NCBI GenBank assembly: GCA_944389565.1
Contig: CALXMV010000020.1
Span: 1-45,893 of the forward strand
Source of the DNA: an uncultured Kiritimatiellota bacterium
Lineage (GTDB): Bacteria; Verrucomicrobiota; Kiritimatiellia; RFP12; DVOR01
Length of the DNA stretch: 45,893 nt
Reading direction: 5' to 3'
Of the stretch, positions 32,532 to 41,920 are shown in pieces. The position numbers were made by a program, and so were the translations under genes. Below the pieces are notes generated by a model, which searched no databases, was not told the origin of the DNA, and saw only the letters and a program-made list of their open reading frames with translations. Position 1 is the stretch's first letter. Every line of letters begins with the position of its first letter.

Positions 32532-33326
32532 GTGCGTCTGCCCATCGCGCTGGCGGCCGTCGTGCTTGCCCTTTCCGCCGCCGCCCTTGCGGAGGCGCGG
32601 GAGGCGTTTGGCCTGTTCGCCGCCTATCGGGTGCTTCCCCGTGCCTATCTCGCCGAACGTCCGGAGGCGGCCCAGCGGCATCTTCTCGACTGGGCGAACG
32701 CCTTCCATGCGGCCGGGGATGACCGTCATGCCGCCCGTTGCGTGGTGGATGCCGCAGACACGTACTATGCGAACCTCGGCCGAACCGGCGACGCCGAAAC
32801 CGCGCTTGACATCTGGCGTGCCTATCCCGACAATCTCTACGTCGCCAATCTTGCCGCGTGGATACTTGTCGAGGCGCCCGCCTCACGCACGGACCCGCAG
32901 GCCGCCCGCGCCGCCATCGCCATCATCCGCTCCACCTTGCGGCGTGCGGAGGCAAGCCCTCCCGACGCGTTCGTGCGCGTGATCGCCGACGATGCGCTCT
33001 GCTCCGCGCTGGACACGGTGTCCGAGGCGCAGAGCCTCCTCGGGCTCAAGGCTGATGCCTTGCAGACTTACTTCGACATTTTCGCGCTCTTTGCCGTGTC
33101 TGAGCAGGGTGGGAGGGCTGAGATGTGCGCCTATTACGACCGTTTCGGCGATCTGCTTTACCGCAACGGGCACCGCCATGCCGCGCTCTCCGCCTGGATC
33201 CGTGCCGAGGCGGTCTACCAGGCCGCCATCGATGGCGGCCTTCCCCCGGAGTTCCCCCTTATTTCCGGTTTCGACATCGATGCGCTTCGCGCCAAGCGAC
33301 GCGCGCTCGCCACCCTTCTCCCCTGA
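32532..33326 (+). CDS. Exported helical-repeat protein, unknown function
   Basis: A 264-residue protein beginning at GTG, 2 bp after the rfbC stop. Its N-terminus (RLPIALAAVVLALSAAALAEA after initiation) looks like a signal peptide. The rest is alpha-helical, with TPR-like segments such as AGDDRHAARCVVDAADTYYANLG, GDAETALDIWRAYPDNLYVANLAAWIL and LLGLKADALQTYFDIFALFA. I recognise no exact family. It ends the parA-to-here operon and meets coaB tail to tail 9 bp later. Context suggests envelope or polysaccharide work, as an inference. Other ATG starts upstream lie inside rfbC and would lose the signal peptide. Confidence 0.75.
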   Translation: MRLPIALAAVVLALSAAALAEAREAFGLFAAYRVLPRAYLAERPEAAQRHLLDWANAFHAAGDDRHAARCVVDAADTYYANLGRTGDAETALDIWRAYPDNLYVANLAAWILVEAPASRTDPQAARAAIAIIRSTLRRAEASPPDAFVRVIADDALCSALDTVSEAQSLLGLKADALQTYFDIFALFAVSEQGGRAEMCAYYDRFGDLLYRNGHRHAALSAWIRAEAVYQAAIDGGLPPEFPLISGFDIDALRAKRRALATLLP

Positions 33327-33335
33327 CCTGCCCGG

Positions 33336-33968
33336 CTAGCGTCCGAGCGTCGCGAAGGTCGCCACGAGTCTTCGGGCGACCTCGGTTTTCCGCAGGAGCG
33401 GGAGCGCCTCGTGGCGGCCATCCGGGAAAAGCAGGGTGACGCGGTTGGTTTCCACGGCGAATCCGGCCCCGGGCGCCGTGACGTCGTTCGCGACGATGAG
33501 GTCGAGCCCCTTCTCATGCAGTTTGCGCCCGGCTTCGGCGGTGGGCTCGCCGGTCTCCGCCGCGAACCCCACGAAAACGCGCGTGCCCTTGCGCGGCAGA
33601 ATCGTCTTGAGGATGTCCGGGTTGCGCACGAGGCGCAGCACGCCGTCCATCTCGCCCTTTTTCAGTTTCGTGGGCGAGCAGGTCTCGGGGCGCCAGTCGG
33701 CGACGGCGGCCGCGGAGACGAAGACGTCGCAGGCGGGCAGTTCCCGCTCCACGGCGGCGAGCATCTCCAAGGCCGTCGTCACGTCCACGCGGCGCACGCC
33801 GGGGGGCGTGTCGAGGGTGACGGGCCCGGCGATGAGGGTGACGGCGTGGCCGGCCTCGGCGGCGGCCTGTGCCACGGCGAATCCCATTTTCCCTGTGGAA
33901 CGGTTGGAGACGAAGCGGACGGGGTCGATCGGTTCGCGGGTGGGGCCGGCGGTCACAAGAACGTTCAT
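33336..33968 (-). CDS. coaB: Phosphopantothenoylcysteine synthetase, stand-alone CoaB
   Basis: Joins 4'-phosphopantothenate and cysteine in coenzyme A synthesis. The 210-residue protein matches only the C-terminal half of the usual CoaBC fusion: MNVLVTAGPTREPIDPVRFVSNRSTGKMG, then SAAAVADWRP, KLKK, and NDV near residue 160. The decarboxylase (flavoprotein CoaC) half is absent, and the upstream frame carries no such domain, because bioA lies there. The ATG follows the bioA stop by 16 bp. CoaC must be encoded elsewhere. panB of the same pathway is at 41101-41907. Confidence 0.92.
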   Translation of the reverse strand: MNVLVTAGPTREPIDPVRFVSNRSTGKMGFAVAQAAAEAGHAVTLIAGPVTLDTPPGVRRVDVTTALEMLAAVERELPACDVFVSAAAVADWRPETCSPTKLKKGEMDGVLRLVRNPDILKTILPRKGTRVFVGFAAETGEPTAEAGRKLHEKGLDLIVANDVTAPGAGFAVETNRVTLLFPDGRHEALPLLRKTEVARRLVATFATLGR

Positions 33969-33984
33969 GGCGGGAGCTCCTGGG

Positions 33985-35262
33985 TCATGCCGGCCGCGTC
34001 TTGGCGAGCGCGAGCATGGCGGCGGTGATGCGGGAGAGTTGGTCGGTGGAGATGACGTAGGGCGGCATGGCGTAGAGCAAGGTGCCGAAGGGGCGGAGCC
34101 AGACGCCGCGTTCGACGAGGAACGCCTGTGCGCTCGCCATGTCGAGCGGGTGCTTGAGCTGGATGACGCCGATGGCCCCGAGCGTTCGGACATCCTCCAC
34201 GCCGGGGAAGGCGCGTGCCGGGGCGAGTTCCTCGGCGAGTTGCGCCTGGATGGCGCGGACCTTGCTCTGCCAGGGGTTGGCGAGGAGCAGGTCGATGGAG
34301 GCGCAGGCGACGGCGCAGGCCAGCGGGTTGCCCATGAAGGTCGGCCCATGCATGAAACAGGAGGCCGCGCCGGAGCAGACACGTTCGGCGACGCGCGCGG
34401 TCGCGGCGACCGCGGCGAAGGTCATCATCCCGCCGGTGATCGCCTTGCCGAGGCACAGGATGTCGGGGACGACGCCGGCGTGCTCCCAGGCGAAGAGCGT
34501 GCCGGTGCGCCCGAAACCGGTGGCAATCTCATCGAAGATGAGCAGGACGCCCGCCGCGTTGCAGGCCTCACGCAGGGCGCGCAGATAAGCCGGGTGGTAG
34601 AAACGCATCCCCCCCGCGCCTTGGACGATCGGTTCGAGGATGACGGCCGCGAGGGTGTCGCGGCGCTCCGCGATGAGGCGTGCCATCGGCGCGAAATCCG
34701 CCGGATCCCAGGGTTCGTCCAATGCGTGCACGGGCGTGGGGGCGGGGGCGAAAAAGCGGCGCGGGAGCGCAGGGCCGAAGAGGCCATGCATCCCCGTGAC
34801 GGGGTCGCAGACGGACATGGCGTTCCACGTGTCGCCGTGATACCCGGAACGGATGGTCGCGAAGTCCGTCCGCGCGGGGTCGAACTGGATGGCCATTTTG
34901 AGCGCGACCTCGACGGCCACGGAGCCGCTGTCCGCGTAGAAGAGTTTGTCGAGCGCGGGGGGGAGGAGGCGCAGCAGGCGCCTGCCGAGGTCGATGGCCG
35001 GTTGGTGCGTGAGCCCGCCGAACATCACATGGCTCAGGCGGGCGGTCTGTTCCTGCGCGGCGCGGACGAGCGCGGGATGCGAGTAGCCATGGATGGCGCA
35101 CCACCAGGAGCTCATCCCCTCGACCAACCGTCGGCCGTCGGCCAAGACAAGCTCGCACCCTTCGGCGCGGTCGACCTTGTAGGTGGGCAGGGGGGCGGTC
35201 AGCGACGTGTAGGGATGCCACAGGTGGGCGCGGTCGAAGGGGTCGTGAAGCATGGGGTTCAT
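33985..35262 (-). CDS. bioA: Adenosylmethionine-8-amino-7-oxononanoate aminotransferase
   Basis: Transfers the amino group of S-adenosylmethionine to KAPA in biotin synthesis, using PLP. The 425-residue protein has the PLP Lys K273 ([10 protein letters not shown]) and D244 ([11 protein letters not shown]). N-terminal [10 protein letters not shown] and [13 protein letters not shown] (51-63), and [19 protein letters not shown] (141-159), are specific to BioA. The length matches the family. The ATG overlaps the dinG-like stop by 4 bp (ATGA). No other bio gene is in the window. Confidence 0.96.
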   Translation of the reverse strand: MNPMLHDPFDRAHLWHPYTSLTAPLPTYKVDRAEGCELVLADGRRLVEGMSSWWCAIHGYSHPALVRAAQEQTARLSHVMFGGLTHQPAIDLGRRLLRLLPPALDKLFYADSGSVAVEVALKMAIQFDPARTDFATIRSGYHGDTWNAMSVCDPVTGMHGLFGPALPRRFFAPAPTPVHALDEPWDPADFAPMARLIAERRDTLAAVILEPIVQGAGGMRFYHPAYLRALREACNAAGVLLIFDEIATGFGRTGTLFAWEHAGVVPDILCLGKAITGGMMTFAAVAATARVAERVCSGAASCFMHGPTFMGNPLACAVACASIDLLLANPWQSKVRAIQAQLAEELAPARAFPGVEDVRTLGAIGVIQLKHPLDMASAQAFLVERGVWLRPFGTLLYAMPPYVISTDQLSRITAAMLALAKTRPA

Positions 35263-37742
35263 GGTCGGTCTCGGAGCAGGTTGGCGAGGCGGCCGACCAA
35301 GGCGGGGCGCGAGGGCGCGACCTCGATCTTGACCGGCAGGGATCGGGCGAACGTCGAACCGTAGCTTTTCGCGACGATGCGCGTGTCCGCCACCACGACG
35401 ATGCCGCGGTCGGAACGGGAGCGGATCAGCCGTCCGAAACCTTGGCGGAAGCGGATGACGGCCTGCGGCAACGTGAGGTCATAGAAAGGGGAGCCGCCCT
35501 CACGCGTGATTTTCTCGCAACGCGCTTTGTAGAGCGGGTCGCCGAGGGTCTCGAAGGGCAGGCGCGCGATCACCACGCAGCTCAGCGCGTCGCCTACCAC
35601 GTCGACCCCCTCCCAGAAACTCTGCGCGCCGAAGAGCACGGTCGGCCGTGCCTGGGCCCGGAAGGCCTCGGTCATGGCGTCGCGGCCCTGGGCGGGGGAT
35701 TGCGCCAAAAGGTCGATCCCCTTCTCGGCCAGGTGGGGCCGGAGGATCTCGGCGCACGCGCGGAGCATCTCGTGTGAGGTGAAGAGCGCGAGGGAGCGCC
35801 CGTTCGCGGTGATGAAGAGCCGGTACATCAACCGTGAGAGTTCCAGCACGTAATCCTGCCCCGTGGTCACCTGCGGCAGGAAGTCCGGCACCGCCACGCA
35901 GCATTGCCGCGGATAATCGAAGGGGCTCTCCGCGACGAATTCGTCCACGCGCGGGGCCACCTCCGGGAAGGCAAGGCCCAAACGTCTGCGGATATGTCCG
36001 AAGTCGCCATGGATGCGGAGCGTGGCGGAGGAGAGGACGAGCGTCTCCTTGGTGCGGTAGAGCAGACGGTCGAGCGCGGCGGCGATGTCGAGCGGCGCGG
36101 CGGTGAGCGAAAGCATCTTGCTTTCGGGCGCGAGGCGCGTCATCCAATAGACACGCTCGCCGTCGGTGCCGGCAAGGATGGCGTCCAATTCGTTGCCGAA
36201 GTCCTTGAGCCCCTCCGTGAGCCCGTCCACGGCGGCGATGAGGTCCTCGTAAGGGTTCTCCTGTCCGGCGGGCGGGAGCGCCTCGGCGATGGCGTCGAGC
36301 AGGGCCCCGAGACGCTTCTGCGCTTGGGTGAGTGCCTCGGCCACGCCGTCTCGCGCGGCTTGGATGGCGCCCTCCGCGACGATCGGCTCGGCGGGGATGA
36401 ACACGTCGCCTTGCAGGCAGACCTCACGCCGTGTCTGCGGGCGGCCATCCCGAAGCGGCGGTTTGGAGGCGTCCGGCACGGAACGGTAGCGCACCGTGCT
36501 CTCCGTGGTGCGGGCGAGGAACCCATGGAGCGTCTCGAAGAGCGCCTCGCCGGCCTTGGCCAGGGACTGCCCGCACTGGCGCAGATCGGCCAACAGCGCG
36601 ATCAGCGCGGTGCGGCGGTCGTCGGGGAGATGGGCCACGTCGATGAAGTCCTCCCGCGCCTGCCGGTAGAGCGACCCGGCCTCGCGCCCTTTGGAGGGGG
36701 CGAGCTTTTGGCAAAGGTCGTAGAGCGTGAGGGGCGAAAGCTCCCCGGAGAGGAAGTCGGTCGCGGCGCCCTCCAGATTGTGCGCCTCGTCGAAGACGAT
36801 CTGCGCGTGTGGCGGGAGGAGGGTGCCCGGATTGTCGAGCTCCGCGAAAACGAGCGCGTGGTTGGCGATGACGAGGTGCGCGCCGAGCGCGGCCTGCCGC
36901 GCGGCCTGCAGGAAACAGCGGCCATGGAAGCGGCAACTCTTGCCGGTGCAGGTGTCGGAGCGGCATCCGAAATGGTGGACGAAGACGTTGTCCGGTCGGC
37001 CATGGCGCGGCCGGAAGGAGTCGAGGTCGCCATCCCGCGTGCGTGCCGCCCAAGCGACGAGGTCGGCGAAGAGGAGCGCCTCATTGGCCGTCAGGCTCTC
37101 GAACCCACCCTCCAGATAGGCGCCGAAGCGTTTGAGGCAGAGATAGTTGTTGCGCCCCTTGAGGACCGTCGCGTCGAGAGCCGTGCCGGCCGGCAGGTAG
37201 GGCGCGACGATGCGCCGCACGAGCGGCAGATCCTTCGCCAGCAGCTGCGTCTGCAGGTTGCGCGTGTTGGTGGAGATGACGATTGGCAGGTTGTTGGCGC
37301 ACGCCCAGAGCGCACAGGGCACCAGATAGGCCAGGCTCTTGCCGACGCCCGTCCCGGCCTCGGCCAGGAGGAAACGTCGCGTGTTGAGCGCCCGCGCCAC
37401 GGCGTGCGCCATCGCTTGCTGGCCGGCGCGCGGTTCATAACGGTCGAAGACTTTGGCCAACGTGCCGCCCGGCCCGAAGATGGCCTCCACCGCGGCCTCG
37501 TCCACCGCTTCCCAGGCCTCCGGCTGCGTCAGGTCGCGCAAGCGGGCCCGCCGCACCGGAGGGAAGGACTCATACCATAAGGGTTGCCCCTCCTCGGCGA
37601 AGAGCCGCTCGGTCCGCACGGCGTCGAGTTCGGCGGCGAAGGCGGCGTCGCCCGCCTCGCGCGCGCACACGGTCATCGTGTCGAGCGCCCACCCCGGCAA
37701 GGGGCTCTCCGCCGGCTCCCCCCGATCCCGCTCCGCCCGCAT
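35259..37742 (-). CDS. DinG/XPD-like superfamily 2 helicase with Fe-S cluster
   Basis: An 827-residue 5'-3' helicase-like protein. Walker A is AGTGVGKS (129-136) and Walker B is DEAH (318-321). Four Cys (C202, C265, C270, C276; spacing after the first C-x4-C-x5-C) match the 4Fe-4S ligands of DinG/XPD. The C-terminal motor part has [22 protein letters not shown] and [10 protein letters not shown]. An N-terminal segment of about 90 residues precedes the helicase core and includes [14 protein letters not shown]; its role is unknown to me. It starts 3 bp after the ymdB stop. A role in repair of replication forks or R-loops is an inference from the family. Confidence 0.92.
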   Translation of the reverse strand: MRAERDRGEPAESPLPGWALDTMTVCAREAGDAAFAAELDAVRTERLFAEEGQPLWYESFPPVRRARLRDLTQPEAWEAVDEAAVEAIFGPGGTLAKVFDRYEPRAGQQAMAHAVARALNTRRFLLAEAGTGVGKSLAYLVPCALWACANNLPIVISTNTRNLQTQLLAKDLPLVRRIVAPYLPAGTALDATVLKGRNNYLCLKRFGAYLEGGFESLTANEALLFADLVAWAARTRDGDLDSFRPRHGRPDNVFVHHFGCRSDTCTGKSCRFHGRCFLQAARQAALGAHLVIANHALVFAELDNPGTLLPPHAQIVFDEAHNLEGAATDFLSGELSPLTLYDLCQKLAPSKGREAGSLYRQAREDFIDVAHLPDDRRTALIALLADLRQCGQSLAKAGEALFETLHGFLARTTESTVRYRSVPDASKPPLRDGRPQTRREVCLQGDVFIPAEPIVAEGAIQAARDGVAEALTQAQKRLGALLDAIAEALPPAGQENPYEDLIAAVDGLTEGLKDFGNELDAILAGTDGERVYWMTRLAPESKMLSLTAAPLDIAAALDRLLYRTKETLVLSSATLRIHGDFGHIRRRLGLAFPEVAPRVDEFVAESPFDYPRQCCVAVPDFLPQVTTGQDYVLELSRLMYRLFITANGRSLALFTSHEMLRACAEILRPHLAEKGIDLLAQSPAQGRDAMTEAFRAQARPTVLFGAQSFWEGVDVVGDALSCVVIARLPFETLGDPLYKARCEKITREGGSPFYDLTLPQAVIRFRQGFGRLIRSRSDRGIVVVADTRIVAKSYGSTFARSLPVKIEVAPSRPALVGRLANLLRDRP

Positions 37743-37745
37743 GGG

Positions 37746-38525
37746 TCAGCCCTGTTGGACGTAACGGACGGTCGTGATGGAGGTGGGCAGACGCGCGCCA
37801 CGCGGCAGGTCGATGATCGCCCCCTCCAATTTCGCCGGGGCCTCGGCCACCTCGAAACGCGCCGGGATGCCGGTGGTGAACTTCTTGAGCACCGGCGGGA
37901 TCTGGCGCCCGATGACCGATCGGATGGGGCCGGTCATGCCGAGATCCGTCAGATAGGCGGTCCCCTTCGGGAGAATCTGCGCGTCGTTGGTCTGCACGTG
38001 CGTGTGCGTGCCGCAGACCGCCGCCACGCGGCCGTCCAGCCAATGCCCCATCGCGATTTTCTCACTTGTCGCCTCCGCGTGGAAATCCACGAAGACGGGG
38101 ATGTTCGCCGGGATCTCGCGGAGTGCCCGATCCAGCGCGTGGAACGGGTTGTCCGCCGGCCCCATGAAGACCTGTCCCAGCGCGGAGACCGTCGCGATCG
38201 GCCCCAGCGCCGTCTCCGCCACGGCCGTGATCGCGCCCGGCGCCCCCGGCGGGCAGTTCGCCGGCCGCACGATGCGCCGCTCCCCGCCGATCGCCGCGTC
38301 GAACCCGCGTTGCCCCCAGGTGTGATCCCCCAACGTCAGCAACGTCGCCCCCGCCTCGAAAAGTTCCTCGGCCAAGGCCAGCGTGATGCCGCTCCCCGCC
38401 GCGGCGTTCTCGGCGTTGGCGATGATCGCGTGCACCTGACCCTCGGCGAGCAAACGGCGCGCCACCTCCTTGAACCACGCCCGCCCCGGGGACCCCACGA
38501 TGTCGCCGACCATCAAAATCCGCAT
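37746..38525 (-). CDS. ymdB: YmdB family metallophosphoesterase
   Basis: A 259-residue protein of the YmdB family (TIGR00282), calcineurin-like phosphoesterases. In Bacillus, YmdB hydrolyses 2',3'-cAMP and affects biofilm and motility decisions. The metal ligands are visible in MVGDIVGSPGR (D8), ANAENAAAGSGI, LGDHTWGQR, VDFHAEATSEK and CGTHTHVQTND. The YmdB-specific PRIVRPAN region reads RRIVRPANCPPG. The leader is about 23 nt, from the extended -10 at 38555-38563, and GAGGAGCGGAG supplies a ribosome site. It leads the operon with dinG-like, bioA and coaB. In many bacteria ymdB neighbours rny; here it does not. Confidence 0.93.
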   Translation of the reverse strand: MRILMVGDIVGSPGRAWFKEVARRLLAEGQVHAIIANAENAAAGSGITLALAEELFEAGATLLTLGDHTWGQRGFDAAIGGERRIVRPANCPPGAPGAITAVAETALGPIATVSALGQVFMGPADNPFHALDRALREIPANIPVFVDFHAEATSEKIAMGHWLDGRVAAVCGTHTHVQTNDAQILPKGTAYLTDLGMTGPIRSVIGRQIPPVLKKFTTGIPARFEVAEAPAKLEGAIIDLPRGARLPTSITTVRYVQQG

Positions 38526-38554
38526 ATGCTCCGCTCCTCTTTCTGTGGGTGCGT

Positions 38555-38563
38555 ATTATAGCA
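38555..38563 (-). promoter_or_regulatory. Extended -10 promoter of ymdB
   Basis: The minus strand reads TGCTATAAT 29 bp upstream of the ymdB ATG. No good -35 is seen. It lies in the 104-bp gap between SNF2 and ymdB, in which I see nothing else. Confidence 0.65.
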
Positions 38564-38629
38564 AAAGAAGGGCATGGCCGTTTGGTTCGTGCACCCGTCG
38601 CCGCCCGGCAGTGGGCGGATGAGGCGGCC

Positions 38630-41104
38630 TCATTCGCGGCGGAGCAGGCCGAGGAGGGTGTCGGCGGGGAGGCGCGCGAGGAGCGCAGCGGGGGTGGGGG
38701 CGACGACGCGGTCCGCGAGGAGTCGTTTGTCGCGCAGAATGCGGTCGATGCGGTCTTCGAGGGTGCCTTTGCAGATCAGATGGTGGGCGACGACGGTGCG
38801 CGTTTGCCCGATGCGATGGGCGCGGTCGGTGGCCTGGGCCTCGACGGCGGGGTTCCACCACCGGTCGTAATGGATGACATGGGAGGCCTTGGTGAGGGTG
38901 AGGCCAAAGGCGCCTGCGCGGAGAGAGAGGAGGAGGATGGCGGGGCGGGGATCGTCGTTGAAGGCGGCGACTTCGGCGCGGCGCTGGGCGGGGGAGAGCG
39001 CGCCGTGGAGGAAGGGGACGGGGTGGCCGAGGCGCTCGGCCAAGGGTTGGCGGAGCGCGTGGCCGACGCGGGCGTATTGGGTGAAGAGCAGGATGGATTC
39101 GCCTTGGGCCAGGATGTCGTCGACGAGCGGCAGGAGCGTGAGCAATTTGCCGGAGGGCGCGGCGTCGAGCCCCTCGCCGAAGCCATCGCAGATGAGCTTG
39201 AGGCGGGTGAGCAGGGCCAGGACGGCGCCTTGCCGGCGATCCGTGCCGGGGAGGGTATGGCGCGCGTAGTCGGCGAGGGCGAGGTCGTAGGCGGCGGCCT
39301 GCTGATCGGTGAGGGGGGCGTAATGCTCCTGGACGATGCGCGGGGGGAGGTCGGCGCGGACGGCGGGGTCGGTCTTGAGGCGGCGGAGGAGGAAGTGGGA
39401 GACGGCCCGGCGGAGACGCTCCGGATCTGCGTAGCGTTCGGCGAAGGCACGGCGCGGGCCGAAAAGGTCGGGGTTGAGGAAGTCGAGGATGGACCACAGG
39501 TCGTCGATCCGGTTCTCGATGGGGGTGCCCGTGAGGGCGAGGCGGAAGGAGGCGTCGAGGGAACGGGCGGCCTGGGATTGCCGGGTGGAGGGGTTCTTGA
39601 TGAGCTGGGCCTCGTCGAGCACGAGCGTCTCCCAGCGCGTCCGGCGAAAGGTCGGGAAGTCGCGCCAGAGATAGCCGTAGGCGGTGAGGACGACGTCATG
39701 CTCGCGGAGCCGTTTGGCGAAGGCCTCGCGCCCGGGACGGGTGGGGCCGACATGCCGCAGGATCCGCAGGCGGGGCGCCCAACGCGCGAACTCGCGCTCC
39801 CACACCGGCAGGACCGTGAGCGGCGCGACGACGAGCGCCGGCCCCGGCCGCGTGAGCAGCAGGGCGATTGTCTGGAGCGTCTTGCCCAGCCCCATGTCGT
39901 CTGCCAGGCAGACGCCCAGCCCGTGCGCGGCGGCCTGCATGAGCCAGCAGACCCCCTGCGCCTGGTAGGGGCGGAGCGTCTTCCGCAGGGGCAGCTCGCC
40001 TTCCGGCGGGGTCGTCATCTCGCGCAGGAAGTTCTGGACGGCGACCGCGCCCGTGGCGACGCGCAACGTGCCGGCGAGGAGGAGCGGCAGGGCGCGGCGG
40101 CGGTTGAGCGCGGGCGGGCCGAAGGCCTCCAACGCCCGGCGGAGCGCCTCTAGGTCCACGTAACGCCAGGCTCCTTGGATGTAGGCCACCGACTCCCCGG
40201 CGTCCAGGATGGCGCGGGCCTCGGCCTCGGAAAGCTCGATGCCGCCCAACCGCACGCTCCGCGCGATGGTGAGCGTGTCGCCCTCCAGCCCGGTGGCGGT
40301 CTCGACGACCTCCGGGACGGCGGCCTCGAGTTCCGGCGGCAGGGGGACGGCGAAGGCGGCGGCACGGAGCGCGGGGACGGCCTCACGAAGGAAACGCGCG
40401 AAGGTCGGCGTGTCCCAAGGTTGGGGGAGGGAGAGGAGCGGCGCCACGGCGATGGCCTGACCCAGGAGGCGGAGCGTGGCCGGCGAGCCCTCCGCGCCTT
40501 CGCCCACGCGAAGCACCCAACCGGCCTCCGTGCGTTCCGGGCGGAGCGGCAACGCCTCGCGCCCCCCCTCGAAGGCCGGGGCGGCCCACGCGCGGAGCGC
40601 CTCCTCCAAGGCCGGATCCGTGAGCGGGAGCGTGGCGGTCGGGGCGCGGAGCGCGGCGAGCCAGGCGTCGTCGGCGGTGAGGGCGCGGCCCCGCGCGGCC
40701 TGTGCGCGTGAGAGGACGGTGCCGGCGGCGGTGCGCATCCACACATCGGTCAGCGCGGTCACGAGCGCGGGGTCATGCCCCTCGGGGAGCAAGGTCGGGC
40801 GCCAACAGGCCCGGTCGCCCTCGATGAGCGGGACGACCCGCCCGGCGGCGATCAGCCGTGCGACGACCCGCCACGCGGCGACGGCCTGGGTGAGGTCGGG
40901 CGCGTGGACGACGAGCGGCGAGGCCGCGCCGGCGGCGATGGCCTGGAGCGCGTGGAGCACGCCACGATCCTCCAGCACCGGCGCGCGCCACCCTCGGAAA
41001 AGATAGGCCAGCGCGGGGCAGAGTTCGTCGGGGGGGAGCCTCCGACCGAGGGCCTCGCCCCAGAGGGAGAGGGCGTGGCCTTCGTGGCGGAGGTGGAGGA
41101 TCAT
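38630..41104 (-). CDS. SNF2 family DEAD/DEAH-box helicase
   Basis: An 824-residue protein. The C-terminal half is the SNF2 motor: DDMGLGKT (402-409, Walker A), LDEAQ (496-500), ALTGTPIENR, then helicase C with LFTQYARVGHALR, FGLTLTKASHVIHYDRWWNP and ATDRAHRIGQ. The N-terminal 370 residues match the pattern of a SNF2-associated domain (from about SPLVVHAPDLTQAV through LRVATGAVAVQNF). Bacterial members are poorly understood and often pair with SWIM zinc-finger proteins; such a protein is encoded at 7191-7970. The panB stop overlaps its ATG by 4 bp (ATGA), so it is the last gene of the cysS operon. Confidence 0.92.
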   Translation of the reverse strand: MILHLRHEGHALSLWGEALGRRLPPDELCPALAYLFRGWRAPVLEDRGVLHALQAIAAGAASPLVVHAPDLTQAVAAWRVVARLIAAGRVVPLIEGDRACWRPTLLPEGHDPALVTALTDVWMRTAAGTVLSRAQAARGRALTADDAWLAALRAPTATLPLTDPALEEALRAWAAPAFEGGREALPLRPERTEAGWVLRVGEGAEGSPATLRLLGQAIAVAPLLSLPQPWDTPTFARFLREAVPALRAAAFAVPLPPELEAAVPEVVETATGLEGDTLTIARSVRLGGIELSEAEARAILDAGESVAYIQGAWRYVDLEALRRALEAFGPPALNRRRALPLLLAGTLRVATGAVAVQNFLREMTTPPEGELPLRKTLRPYQAQGVCWLMQAAAHGLGVCLADDMGLGKTLQTIALLLTRPGPALVVAPLTVLPVWEREFARWAPRLRILRHVGPTRPGREAFAKRLREHDVVLTAYGYLWRDFPTFRRTRWETLVLDEAQLIKNPSTRQSQAARSLDASFRLALTGTPIENRIDDLWSILDFLNPDLFGPRRAFAERYADPERLRRAVSHFLLRRLKTDPAVRADLPPRIVQEHYAPLTDQQAAAYDLALADYARHTLPGTDRRQGAVLALLTRLKLICDGFGEGLDAAPSGKLLTLLPLVDDILAQGESILLFTQYARVGHALRQPLAERLGHPVPFLHGALSPAQRRAEVAAFNDDPRPAILLLSLRAGAFGLTLTKASHVIHYDRWWNPAVEAQATDRAHRIGQTRTVVAHHLICKGTLEDRIDRILRDKRLLADRVVAPTPAALLARLPADTLLGLLRRE

Positions 41105-41907
41105 GCGTAGGATTCGCTTTCGGCGGGGAAGGATCCGTCGGCCACGGCGTCATGGTAAGCGCCGAGTGCTTCCTTGGCGGCATCGCCCAGGTTGCCGAAG
41201 AGTCGGGCGAATTTGGGGCGGTGTCCTTGGGTGAGGCCGAGGAGATCCTGCCACACCAGGATCTGCCCATCGGTGCCCGCGCCCGCGCCGATGCCGATGA
41301 CGGGCACGTGCACGGCCTCGGTGAGGGTGCGGCCCAGGGCGGATGGGACGCCCTCGGCGACGATGGCGAAACATCCGGCGGTCTCCAGCGCGCGGGCGTC
41401 GAGGATGAGCCGCTTGGCGGCCTCGGGGTCGCGCCCCTGCACCTTGAAACCGCCCATCGCCAGGCAACTCTGCGGCGTGAGCCCCAGATGCCCGCAGACG
41501 GGAATCCCCGCCTCGACCAACCGGCGGACGAGCGGGACGACCCGTTCGCCGCCTTCCAGCTTCACGCCGTCGGCGCAGCCCTCCTTGATGAGCCGGAGCG
41601 CGGCTCGGAACCCATCGTCGTCGCCGGCCTGATACGACCCGAAGGGCAGGTCGGCGATGAGCATGGGCGAGCGGAGCGCGCGGGCGACGCATCGGGTGTG
41701 GTAGACCATCTCGTCGAGTGTGACGGGCAGGGGCGAGTCGTGCCCCTGCATCGTCATGCCCACGGAATCGCCCACCAGCACGAGCGGGAAGGCCTCCTGC
41801 CCCATCGCCTCGATGATGGCCGCGGAGGTGGCGTCGTAGCACGTGAGCGTGGCGAAACGCGTCTTCCCCTTGAGGGCACGGATCTTGGTGGGGGTCCAAA
41901 AGCGCAT
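41101..41907 (-). CDS. panB: 3-methyl-2-oxobutanoate hydroxymethyltransferase
   Basis: Makes ketopantoate from ketoisovalerate with 5,10-methylene-tetrahydrofolate, the first step to pantothenate. The 268-residue protein has LVGDSVGMTMQG (D47 in the Mg site), ADLPFGSYQ, VKLEGG and E185 (VAEGVPS). The length matches PanB. It starts 13 bp after fhs, which makes another folate one-carbon unit, and overlaps the SNF2 gene by 4 bp. No panC or panD is nearby; coaB of the same route lies at 33336-33968. Confidence 0.97.
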   Translation of the reverse strand: MRFWTPTKIRALKGKTRFATLTCYDATSAAIIEAMGQEAFPLVLVGDSVGMTMQGHDSPLPVTLDEMVYHTRCVARALRSPMLIADLPFGSYQAGDDDGFRAALRLIKEGCADGVKLEGGERVVPLVRRLVEAGIPVCGHLGLTPQSCLAMGGFKVQGRDPEAAKRLILDARALETAGCFAIVAEGVPSALGRTLTEAVHVPVIGIGAGAGTDGQILVWQDLLGLTQGHRPKFARLFGNLGDAAKEALGAYHDAVADGSFPAESESYA

Positions 41908-41920
41908 GGCGGGCGCCTCC

